Shown in pieces: positions 1-10,016 of a DNA stretch of 64,000 nucleotides. The stretch's first letter is position 1. Every line of letters starts with the position of its first letter. The position numbers and the translations under genes are program-made. The notes below the pieces were generated by a model. It ran no database searches, was not told where the DNA came from, and was given only the letters and a program-made list of their open reading frames with translations. The stretch lies in NCBI GenBank assembly GCA_028274465.1, contig CM051456.1, forward strand, positions 92,552,753 to 92,616,752, read 5' to 3'. This DNA is from Plantago ovata (taxonomy: Eukaryota; Streptophyta; Magnoliopsida; Lamiales; Plantaginaceae).

Positions 1-578
1 TGAAAATACACCCTTTCAGGCGTGATATTCAGGGGGAACTTAATCGAGCATAGTGTTGCTGATTAAAAGTACCAAGTTTGGTGGAGAACAAGGTTACGTT
101 CTCTAGTTAGGTTGGAGACGAAGCAAGTGTGCTTTGGTTTCTGTTGAATCGCTCTAGATAGGTGTTGTAAGGAACCTCAAACTTATCTTTGTGGATTCAG
201 TCCTAGAAACGACAAAGTGGATTAGTTGAGAGATTACGCCACTCTCAGATACCACTATAAAAGTGTTTGTATGATTTACTTACTGTACTTTGTTTTCAGC
301 AAAGCATATCTATCTGTACACAGTCACTCACATCACTTGTTGAAACTATCACTTACTGAAAAAGCACTTATTGTATCAAAGACTTCCGCTCTCTGATTTT
401 AAGTATCAGCAAACCTAGTTACTGTGAAGTAACTTGCGCTTGCTGAGAAAGTTAAGTATCAACAAACTCATTACTGAAAAGTAATAAGAACTTGCTGAGA
501 AAGTTTTTAAACGACGAAAGTTTGAAAAGACTATTCACCCCCCCTCTAGTCTTTTCTTGTTGTTTAAAGGGACCAACA
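1..578 (+). repeat. 5' LTR of A (3' portion only)
   Basis: This segment matches 32761-33341 nearly base for base and ends ...CCAACA immediately before the primer binding site. Only the last third or so of the LTR lies in the window. It contains several TTGCTGAG/TTACTGAA-type motifs in both orientations (about 420-510) and a C-run that differs in length between the two LTRs. Confidence 0.93.
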
Positions 579-580
579 AG

Positions 581-592
581 TGGTATCAGAGC
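581..592 (+). other. Primer binding site of A (initiator Met tRNA type)
   Basis: TGGTATCAGAGC lies two bases after the LTR end. This is the common plant copia primer site, complementary to the 3' end of initiator methionine tRNA. Confidence 0.9.
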
Positions 593-690
593 TGGAGGTT
601 CTTTAACCTTCAGCACTGAACCTAGATCCCCTTAGGTGCTTTTCGTAAATCACTCTCACTTGATCAGTTTGGTAGTGCTTTGCTGACAGG

Positions 691-2891
691 ATGTCTTTAG
701 GAGACGCTCCCTTGATGAAGCTGGAAAACTACGAAAAATGGCGAAACAACATGATGCTACATATTGAGGCCATTAGTGATGAGATGGTCACTGTCATTAA
801 TGATGGACCTATCAAGATCACTAAGGTTGAAAGAAGTTTTCCTCACAAAACCACTGAAGCTGGAAAGGAAACTATCTTAGGCGAACCGATTGATACCGTT
901 GTGCCAAAACCAAGAGAGGAATGGACTTCCGACGAAGCTAAGAGATTCCGTCTTGATGGCCAAGCAAGAAACATCATCATTCGATCAACTCCGGATACCA
1001 TACAGTGCAAACTGTGGGGTGCTAAAACTGCTAAGGAAGCTTGGAAAATGGTTCAAGATCTTTGTGCTGGATCTGACAAAACCAAGGAAAACAAACTTGA
1101 AGTGCTGAAGTTAAAGTTCCAAAACTTTAAACAAGGTACAAACGAGTCACTGGAAGACTTGGACTTCAGATTCACAACTCTTGTTAGTGAAATGGCAGCT
1201 TTGGGTGTTGGAAATCTTTACTCAGATTCTGAGAAGGTGAAAACCATCATCAGAAGTTTGAATCAAGAATGGATCCACACTTAGAACTTCTACTACAATC
1301 AAGGAATGCCAGACATTACACCAACATAGTTGTTCTCTCATCTTGCTACTGTCAATTACGAGACAAAGCAAAGAGAAAATGTGTTTGCTGAAAAATCGCA
1401 AAATATTGCTCTTGCTGCAAAGCCGTCATCTTCTGAAAAGAAGAATGATAAAGAGCTTGCTGATGAAAATACTTTGGTTGTCAAAAACATGAAGAAATTC
1501 ATCAGTAAGGAACTTGAAAGGCGAAAAGCAAAAGAGAAGTTGAAAAAGCATCTTGGTAACAACTACCATAAGTTCAAGAATGAGACTAGCTCGCTGAACA
1601 AGCAAGCTCAGCAAGCAACTTCATCAGAAGAACCAGCAGTTGGAAATGATCTCTGCTTTTACTGCAAAAAGCCTGGACACTTCAAAGCAAATTGCCCTTT
1701 GCTGAAAGGCAAATCTGCTGAAAAGAAGAAGAAGTTCAAAAGAGCTTTTATTGCTGAAGAAAAGAAGAAGCTTCAAGCAAAAATCGATGCATTGTGCATT
1801 GATACTAGCTCCGAAGACAGTGAGGATGAAAGCTAAGACACTGAAGAAGCCACTCTAGACGTAGAGATTGGCAAAGTAGTTTGTGGAATAGCTATGGAAT
1901 CTTATCCAGATGTGTCAAACTACGAGTTCTGCCTCATGGCCGGTCAGGTAAACAACCCTACCTCTGATTCAGACTCAGAAAGTGAAGACGAGATTGACCT
2001 TGACAAGATTCAAGGAGAAATGAAAGATTTGAGAAAACTCTGAGCAGACAGCAAGAGAAACTACAGATTGCTGAAACTCTGACCAAGCAGACTACTGAAA
2101 AGTATGTCTTGCTGAAGGAAGAGATAGAAGAAAAGGATGCTGAAATAAGGCGTCTTAAGAAGTTGATTGCTGAAGCTACAAAGAAGAATTCTCAAATGGC
2201 ATTAGAATTGGAAGAATATCAGTCCTCAATTCTAAAGTTACTTGCTGAAATTCAAGAAATGAAAAAGATGAAAATCAATTTCAAATCTTATGCTGACGCA
2301 AGTAATACGCTGAATGAATTAAACTCTTATTTGAGAGATCCATCTCAGAAAGAAGGTTTAGGTGCAACGTATGAAGGTGATGACGTAGAAATCTTGAGTA
2401 AAGACAAATCACCGATTTCCTTCTTACGTGCTACTGATAGTGGTCAACCAGAACTCTATCAGTTTGGTCAATCTAAGGTTGCTGAAACATGCAATCAAGT
2501 ACCTACGACCATAAAGCCCGCTGTTTCTACTCAAAGTAACAAGACTTTAAAAGGAAAACAGGTTGTTGAGAAGCAAACTGTAATGAAGAAGGATGCTGTG
2601 AAGCATTCCGCCAAACAAGTTGCTGAAAAGCAATTTGTTAAGTTAAAAGGCAAGATTACTAAAAGTAATCAGAAGACCTTTGCTGACAAACCTGAATCAA
2701 GTATGGTTGCTGACACAAAAGCTCAGCATTCTCCGAAAAGTGGACTCGGTTTCAAAACCAAGCAAAGTCAACTTTTTCACGAGTATAAGCAAAGTCAGCA
2801 AAGATACTTCAAAGAGATGAAGAAAATCAAGCCTAAGAGTTCTGAAAAGACTCTAAATGCTAGGGCTAGAAGGAACCTTGCTAGAAAATAA
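691..2891 (+). pseudogene. gag: Sirevirus A gag, broken
   Basis: Capsid-nucleocapsid polyprotein of a copia element, assembling the cytoplasmic virus-like particle. The ATG at 691 opens a UBN2/Retrotran_gag-type domain (NYEKWRNNM near the start, a KMVQDLC...K region around residue 115-135). A CCHC zinc knuckle (C-x2-C-x4-H-x4-C) lies at 1654-1695. The C-terminal third is lysine/glutamate-rich coiled coil. Breaks seen: in-frame TAG at 1282-1284 and another near 1327 (the sister copy F has sense codons at both places), a TAA at 1834-1836, a one-base loss near 2023 that shifts frame to the segment 2109-2891, and a TAA at 2889-2891. The stretch 1795-1870 has about 70 bases lacking in F. The Ala-Glu-rich composition comes from repeated TTGCTGAA motifs. 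Confidence 0.9.
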
Positions 2892-5800
2892 CTTACTGAA
2901 AAGTATGTTCAGCAAAAAGGTCAACCGAGAAAGACACCACATCAGAAAGTGGACTTGATCAGCATGAATCAAAAGTCTTTCAGCTCAAAACCTCCGAGTT
3001 CCTCAGCAAGTAGAAAACAAGTCAAAGTTGAAAAACTTAAGACTTGGGTTTCCACTGGACGCATTCTTGAACATGTTAATGGACATCCAATATTGGATAA
3101 TTAACTTGTTTGCTCTTGATTGTGCAGACTTCAGCCACGGAGACAAACGATGCAATCTGACACTTTGACAGTGGTTGTGGAAAGCACATGACGGGCAACA
3201 AGAATAACCTTATAAACTATAGACGGTGGTCTAAAGGTCCAACAATAAGGTTTGCTGGTGGAGGCTCTGGTTCTACAAAAGGCTATGGTGACGTGAAGTT
3301 AGGATGCATTACCATTACTGGAGTTCTTTATGTCAAAAACCCTAAGTTTAATCTTTTCAGCATGAGTCAGTTTGCTGACAAAGGATACTTCATCAAAATC
3401 AAAAGTGATGAATGTAAACTTATAGATTTCGAGACTAAAAAGGTTATTATGATTGCAAGAAGATCAGGAGGCTTGTACACCGTAGATTGGTCTTCAGCAA
3501 TCGTTGAAAAATGCCTTGTCCCAGTTCACGATTGCCTTGCTGAAAAAGCATGGTTATGGCATAAACGAACAAGTCATCTAAACTTCATAACACTGAATAA
3601 GCTGTCTAAAAAGGCACTTGTAGTTGGATTACCTAAGGTTACTTTTAAGAAGGATGGTGTTTGCAATGCATGTCAGCAAGGAAAGCAAACCAAATCTTCT
3701 TTCAAGAACAAGGCAGTACCGTCAACTACAAAACCTTTACAACTCTTGCACATGGACTTGTTTGAATCTTCTTCAACAAGCTATGCTGGTAAGAAGTATG
3801 GTCTGGTCGTGGTGGATGACTATTCAAGATTCACTTGGGTAGTATTCATCAAGCACAAATCTGAAACTAGGACCGAAATACCTAACTTGCTGAATAAGCT
3901 TGAAGTCATGAAAAATGACAAGGTAAAAGTCATAAGGACAGACCATGGTACTGAGTTTGTAAACCAGTACATAACTGAGTATTGCACCTCAAAAGGCATA
4001 CAACATCAGTTATCCTCAGTAAGGACACCACAACAAAACGGTGTTGCTGAACGGAAGAATCGTACCCTGAAAGAAGCCGCAAGGACAATGCTTGCTGACA
4101 CTGAAATAAGTGAGGCTTACTGGGTTGAAGAGATTAATACCGCCTGTTACACTCAAAACAGATGTTTGATTACTAGGGAATACAACAAAACTCCTTATGA
4201 ATTGTTTGTTGGAAGGCCTCCTAATATCACTCATCTAAGAGTATTTGGTTGCAAGTGTTTTGTTCTTAATAATGGTAGAGAATACCTAAGAACATTTCAA
4301 CCAAAGGCAGACGAAGCGATATTTCTCGGTTACTCCTTGCATAGTAAATCTTATAGAGTTTACAACAAAAAGGCACAAAAGATCGAAGAACCAGTGCATG
4401 TTGTATTCTACGAAAAGACACAAGGAGTGCCTGCTGAAGAAGAAATATCAGAATGTATGAAAAAGTTAATCATACATGAGCAAAGAACTGAATCTAATGC
4501 TAGGCAAATCAAGTCAATTGAACTAAATGATGATTCTGACAATGACTCTCCTCCCCCAAGTCATGACAAGATAAATATAGTTCACGACAAGGAATTTCCA
4601 GCAAAAGACGCAGTTGCTCCGGAAGTTGCTGAAACTATGCAACCTCCCGTGCCTGCTGAAGAGTTACCACAATCTAGCAATGCTGAACAAGCAGTTGCTG
4701 ATGAACCTATCTCAGCAGAGATACAAATTCCCAGTAGTACTGAACAAGTACATGCTGAACAGTCACATGTTGATGAGCAAACGTATCCAGATCCAACAAG
4801 CAGAAAACCTGTAAATAAATGGATTAGAGATCATCCCTCTACGGATATGATTGGTGATATTAATAAACGCCAAGTGACTAGATCCAAAGTTTCTAACACT
4901 CATGGACTTGCTGAAGATGCAACTGTCGTAGAAGTAGAATCATTGTTCTCTTGCTTTGTTTCAGAAATTGAACCTAAAACCATAGAAAAAGCTTTAAAGC
5001 ATTCTGAATGGATAAAGGCAATGCAAGAAGATCTGGATCAATTTGAAAGGAACAAAGTCTAGAAACTTGTACCACTTGCTGAAGGCAAGAAAGCTATTGG
5101 TACAAAGTGGGTGTTCAGAAACAAGCTGAGTGAGTCTGGTGAAGTAACAAGAAATAAAGCACGTTTAGTTGCTCAAGGTTACTGTCAGACTGAAGGATTG
5201 GACTATGATGAGTCTTATGCACCAGTTGCAAGATTGGATGCAATTAGGCTTTTCTTGGCCTTTGTTGCTCACAATGACTTCATTGTTTACCAAATGGATG
5301 TTAAAAGTGCATTCTTGAATGGTGAACTTGCTGAAGAAGTCTACTTAGAACAACCCCCTGGCTTTGAACTTCCCTCAGAAATCAAGATGGTATACAAGCT
5401 TCAGAAAGCTGTATATGGTCTAAAGCAAGCACCAAGAGCATGGTATGATACCTTGGCTAAGTTCTTATTGGATAATGGTTTCAAGAAAGGTGAAGTTGAC
5501 AAAACCTTATTTACCATGAACCATGATGGTAAAATACTCTTAGTTCAAATTTATGTGGATGACATAATGTTTGGATCTAAGGACAAGCAACTTTGTGATG
5601 ATTTTGCCAAACTCATGACAAACGAGTTTGAAATGAGTATGATGGGAAAATTGAATTATTTCCTAGGATTGCAAGTCAAGCAACTCAAAGATGGAATATT
5701 CATAAATCAAACAAAGTATGCGCAAGAAATGCTCATAAAGTTTAGGATCAAAGAGGAAGAGAAACCTAAAAAGATCCCTATGAGTGTTGGTACCAAATTG

Positions 5801-6502
5801 GGCTATACTAAAGAAGATAAAAGTGTTGAAGAACACAAGTATAGGAAGCTCATTGGTTCCTTGTTGTATTTAACAGCAAGTATACCTGACATTCAGTATG
5901 CTGTTTGTGTGTGTGCAAGATTCCAATTTGATTCAAGAGAATCACACTACAAAAAGGCAATCAAGATACTGAAATATGTCAAAGGTACAGTCAATGTTGG
6001 ATTATGGTATCCTAAAGATTCTGGACTAGAATTGGTTGGTTATTCTGATGCTGATCATGGAGGATCAACTCTTGATAGAAAAAGTACCTCTGGAACTTGT
6101 CAGTTTTTGGGTACTAGATTAATATCATGGTTCAGCAAGAAGCAAACCTGTGTTGCCAGTTCATCCACTGAATCTGAATACATTGCGGCTGGATGTTGCA
6201 CAGCTCAAATCCTATGGATTCAGCAACAATTAAGAGATTATGGTATTTCTGCAAAGAAAACACCAATCTTTTGTGATAATACGAGTGCTATTGCTATCAC
6301 GCAAAATCCTAAGTTTCACTCTAGGACCAAACACATTGATATTAGACATCATTTCATTAGAGATCATGTGGAAAAGGGAGATATTGAGGTTGTGAAAGTA
6401 GGTACTGATGATCAACTTGCTGACATCTTTACTAAGCCCCTACCAGATAATAGGTTCGCAATGCTAAGGTATAACCTTGGATTGATTGAACTACCTCAAT
6501 AA
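2892..6502 (+). pseudogene. pol: Sirevirus A pol (protease, integrase, RT, RNase H), broken
   Basis: Copia-order polyprotein. The protease active site D-S-G-C starts at 3167, just after an in-frame TGA at 3158-3160. The integrase zinc-binding region (H..H..C..C, ending C-x2-C) is at about 3550-3690, followed by the catalytic D, D and E around 3750, 3950 and 4050. RT holds the YVDD box near 5550-5570, and RNase H with its D-E-D-D residues ends at 6502. The frame 3188-6502 is a single frame with one nonsense codon at 5060-5062, where F has TGG. Upstream, 3047-3115 contains about 65 bases not present in F, bordered by ACTTG repeats. In the cell this would mature into the enzymes that copy and integrate the element; this copy cannot make the full chain. 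Confidence 0.93.
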
Positions 6503-6520
6503 AGGATACAAGTGGCAGAA

Positions 6521-6880
6521 TGCTGAAACAGGTATTCAGCAAGCCAAAGTATTCTTACTTAAAAGCTCCTTCTACTAATTTCTTCTAAGAAATGATAGGT
6601 CACTACATGATTGCTGAAACAGGCATTCAGCAAGTAATTCCTTCAAAACGGGTATTTGTTAGGAAACTTGATCACTTGCTGAGACGGGCACTCAGTAAGA
6701 GAAAAACCTTAAAGATTGCTGAAACGGGTATTCAGACAATCAAAGATACTGAAACAGGTATTCAAGTATCAAGGGAATATTCTGAGACGGGAACTCAGAA
6801 AAAGAGCAAAACTCATTTCTCAGATTTTACCAAAGGATATCTCAAGTACAAAAGAATTTACTGATACGGGAACTCAGAAA
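6521..6880 (+). repeat. Array of about eight short hairpins with constant loop (A)
   Basis: Between pol and the accessory ORF lie repeated stem-loops whose loop is ACRGGNA: 6521-6541, 6611-6633, 6638-6665, 6675-6699, about 6714-6741, 6745-6770, 6780-6800 and about 6857-6878. Stems differ but still pair: CTGAA with TTCAG in some, CTGAG with CTCAG in others, and an unrelated stem (TTCC...CAAA with TTTG...GGAA) in 6638-6665. The same array recurs in F at 60862-61226. Short chance ORFs overlap it; I do not consider it coding. Function unknown. Confidence 0.85.
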
Positions 6881-7410
6881 TATCTTTTAAACTTAAGAAA
6901 ATATGAGATATCTAAGTAAGGGGGAACTTTCAGCAAGTATCTAGGCTATTTATGCAAAATCGCTGAAAAGATTCTTGTCTATTTCAGCAAGTAATCTAAT
7001 CCCATAAAACTCGGTAAAATCAATTTGTGACGTTAATCGGGCACAGATAAACTCGTAATAATCATGACATGAAATACAATCGTGGCCATTGATTAAAAGG
7101 AGTTATTGATCTAACGGTTAACAAAACAAAGAGAGAGAGAGAGTGCTCTGACGGTTTTAGTTAGTGGGCCACTACGCATTCAATGCAAAGGCTCCACTAA
7201 CGCCTTTGTTACTCTGTTTTACCCTTGCTGAGAACTCAAATCGATTGAGTTTCTCACACATCAGAGACACTATATAAAGAAGGAGTTAGAGAAATGACAA
7301 AATTCTTTAACTCACATTTCCTTTCTCTGCAAATTTTAGCCTGAATCTATTGTACCTCCGGTCAAAAAGCAAACAAACTTTTTCGTACACATTTTCTTCT
7401 ATATAAAGAA
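6881..7410 (+). other. Spacer upstream of Sirevirus A accessory ORF
   Basis: No coding sequence. It holds a purine run resembling an internal polypurine tract at about 6917-6926 (TAAGGGGGAA), a GA microsatellite near 7132-7142, and a TATA-like box at 7269-7279. It is well conserved in F (61227-61763). Confidence 0.6.
7269..7279 (+). promoter_or_regulatory. Candidate internal TATA box ahead of the accessory ORF
   Basis: ACTATATAAAG lies about 140 bp upstream of the ATG at 7411. The same box and spacing are kept in F (61614-61624, ATG at 61764) although the flanks have diverged. A second TATATAAAG sits 10-20 bp before the ATG. This would allow a subgenomic transcript for the accessory gene; it is inference from motif and conservation only. 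Confidence 0.45.
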
Positions 7411-8802
7411 ATGGCACCGAAAAGACAATCCTCCAAGACCTCCAAGTCGTCTAAGGTTGACAGTGCTGAGAAACGCACTGCTCCGGTGACTACTCCGGCA
7501 ACAAACACAACGAAAGTTGTGTTGAAAAACGATAGAATCTCTGAAAAACCCATGCCTCCGTCATATCTTGACACTGCAAAGTGTGAGATGATGATGCAAT
7601 GGGGCGGATTCGCTAAAGAGAAGTATATTCGATACTTCTATGAACAAGAACTTGACGGTGACAATGAAGAGACGCTTGAATTTATCAAGCAGCAAGGCCT
7701 CATTCACTTTATAACTGCTCGCACTAAGCAAGTGAGCATGTTAGATACAATGGAGTTCTACAATAATGCAGAAATCCAGTCCCTAGCTGATAGTAAAGGA
7801 GTCACTGAAAAAGTGATCTTTACTACAGTTCAGAACACGCAAATCGTCCTGAAATGGACTGATTTAGCGGAAATCTATCAGATTCCAACCACTGGAACTG
7901 AAGATGACGTCACTGCCACTGATGAAGAAATTGAAGCCTTCTACAGTGACGTCAGAAATGAGAAAATGAAGAAAGGAGAGATTGCTCCCGTGACTTGGAC
8001 AAAGCACGTTAAGAGGAAGCATCTCTGCCATTCACTTGGTCTAGTAGCTCTGCTAGTAATTAAAGTTTTGGACTCCCAACTTGGAGGAATAGACCAAGTA
8101 GGCCTGAGAAGGTGGTCGCAGCTGATGCATATCTATGAAAACAAAACGGAGCTTAACTGGGCTAAGTACATTTTCAACAGACTTGTTGATTGTGTTACAA
8201 AGTTCAAGGTTAAGGTGGAGGACAACAAAGTCTCACCTTCCTTCCCAGTTATGTTTGGAATAAAGATATGCTATATCCTTGAACATTTCAGGATTCAGCT
8301 GAGAAACCCATTGCCAATCAAGAAATCTATATGCAATGTGGGAAGATCCTTCTACAAGCAGAATGTACCTAAGATTGCTGGCAAGAAACTTGAAAAATCT
8401 AAGAAGACAACAGCTGCAGATGTTGTCAGCACAAGTCAGCAAGAAAGGTATACAACAGCTGCAGATGTCACCACTCAGCAACTTAGAGATGAAACTGATG
8501 TAGATGGTGGTGACAAAGATGAAACTGCTCTAGATGGTGATCATGCTGACACCACTACACCTGTTGCTGAAAATGCAACTACTGACGCCTCTGCTGGGAA
8601 ACTCGAAAAAGCAAAGAAGAAAAAGAGGAAAGCTGATGATGACACTCAGACTGCAGCGTCATCAGCAAACCCCGTCCCCAAGAGAAAAAGGACAAGTAAC
8701 CCAAGGAAGAAAACATTGGCTCGCAAGTCAGTAGCAATTGTCCATGATCTCTCGGACGATTCCCAAGCAGTTGCTGAAAAGCAAGTTCCAGTAGATGTTG
8801 CT
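7411..8802 (+). pseudogene. Sirevirus A accessory (env-position) ORF, 5' part, split by B
   Basis: 464 codons up to a stop created at the junction with B; the frame resumes at 27545 after the shared GCT codon of the target duplication. The N-terminus (MAPKRQSSKT...) is basic and Ser/Lys-rich. Residues about 45-320 form a compact domain (MMQWGGFAKEKYIRYFY, EFYNNAEI, then HVKRKHLCHSLGLVALL) whose spacing recalls the plant transposon-associated Transposase_32/PMD-like proteins. The tail has two basic clusters (KKKKRK, PKRKR) suited to nuclear import. I see no signal peptide or membrane segment, so the older label 'env-like' is positional only. F carries the same ORF at 61764. The function of this Sirevirus ORF is not established. 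Confidence 0.75.
8798..8802 (+). other. Target site duplication of B (left copy)
   Basis: TTGCT here is repeated exactly at 27540-27544 on the other side of B. Removing B plus one copy restores a continuous accessory reading frame in A, which confirms the insertion boundaries. Confidence 0.95.
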
Positions 8803-10004
8803 TGATGAACGTCGAATTTGTCAGATTCTAATTAATCAAATAAATTTGTATTTAGCCAAAGGCAATTCACAACTACAACGAAAACCGTAGTGTAGCAGTA
8901 GAATAACCTCGAGTGTCGATCTCTAAGGACTATAACTAGCTTTATCTAATCTAACTTATGAATATAAAATCAACAAACGACTTAGCAAAGGTTTTTCTTA
9001 GCAGATAATAGAGATTGGTGATAGTATGGTCATTCAAAGCATAGCAGGTTAATAATCATGCATAAATTCCTCGGTCTTGCATGGAGATATTTGATCAATG
9101 AATTGTCCAATTGTGTTCCGTAATTATTCAACACTACGGAGATAGAGGTTTTAGATAGATCAAAGAAATAAAGCAATAACTCAGAGTATAATGCGCGATA
9201 TAGCCATTAGCATAATTATTAACCCTTCGCTAAGAAATCACATACTATCACCAACGAGAAGTTTAGCTACTCATAGATGTCATGCAATCAACAGAAATCA
9301 TACCACGAATGAATGAAAACATGATGAAAGATATATAAATATAAATAGAAAAACTGTAAGATACAATGTTACCGAAGGTTGTCAATCTCCGAAGAATCGC
9401 GATCCTACAAGCTCCAAATTGCTAAGAAAAAGTATCTCCTAAGCTAAGAACCCCCAGAACAGGCTCTGGAGAATTCCTACCTAAAACTACTGAGAAAGGT
9501 GAGAGAAAAGGTCTGGAAAAGTATGAAAAACGGAGAAAACTGAGCAACTATATATAGGTATTCGGGAGGTGTGGGGCGAAGGGCCCCACACACCGGGCGA
9601 TTCGCCTGGTGTGGGGCGATTCGCCCCACGTCCCGGGCGATTCGCCCGGGAGTCTTTTTCGGCCCTTTACGCGTTTTCGACGCGTTGTTGGATTTCTTTC
9701 CCTTTTCGGACTCGGTTTTTGCCTTCTAGTGACCTTTTAGCCATCAGACTCGACCCCTAGACTTCAAATCCTATCCGGAATCTTTCAGATACTCCAATTA
9801 GGCCTTCGGAACACCAATTCCTTGTCTACTTCAATATAATTGCCCGGAAAACCTCGTTTTTCAACCAAAACCTGTAAAATACAAACTAAAGGGAAACATG
9901 ACACTATTCTAATAAAATGCACTAAAATATAGCTAAATTAACATAGAGGATAGCTAAAATAGGTGAAAAAGACTCAAATGAAAGTGTAAAATACACGTTC
10001 ATCA
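8803..10004 (-). repeat. 3' LTR of B (minus strand)
   Basis: It starts TGATGAACG and ends CGTTCATCA, a nine-base terminal inverted repeat. A TATA box on the minus strand lies at 9548-9557. A cluster of GC-rich imperfect palindromes of the type GGGGCGATTCGCCCC occupies about 9568-9655. Compared with the other LTR it retains about 20 bp in this GC cluster. Confidence 0.95.
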
Positions 10005-10016
10005 AACTCCCCAAAT
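10005..10016 (-). other. Polypurine tract of B
   Basis: On the minus strand GTTTGGGGAGTT abuts the 3' LTR. The same tract precedes the 3' LTR of D at 41990-42001. It would prime plus-strand DNA synthesis. Confidence 0.75.

Noticed and set aside
581..592. tRNA gene fragments at primer sites
   Set aside because: Only the short complement to a tRNA 3' end is present; these are primer binding sites.
9569..9760. Short frames over the GC palindromes in LTRs of B and D
   Set aside because: Artefact of palindromic GC sequence; frame not conserved between copies.
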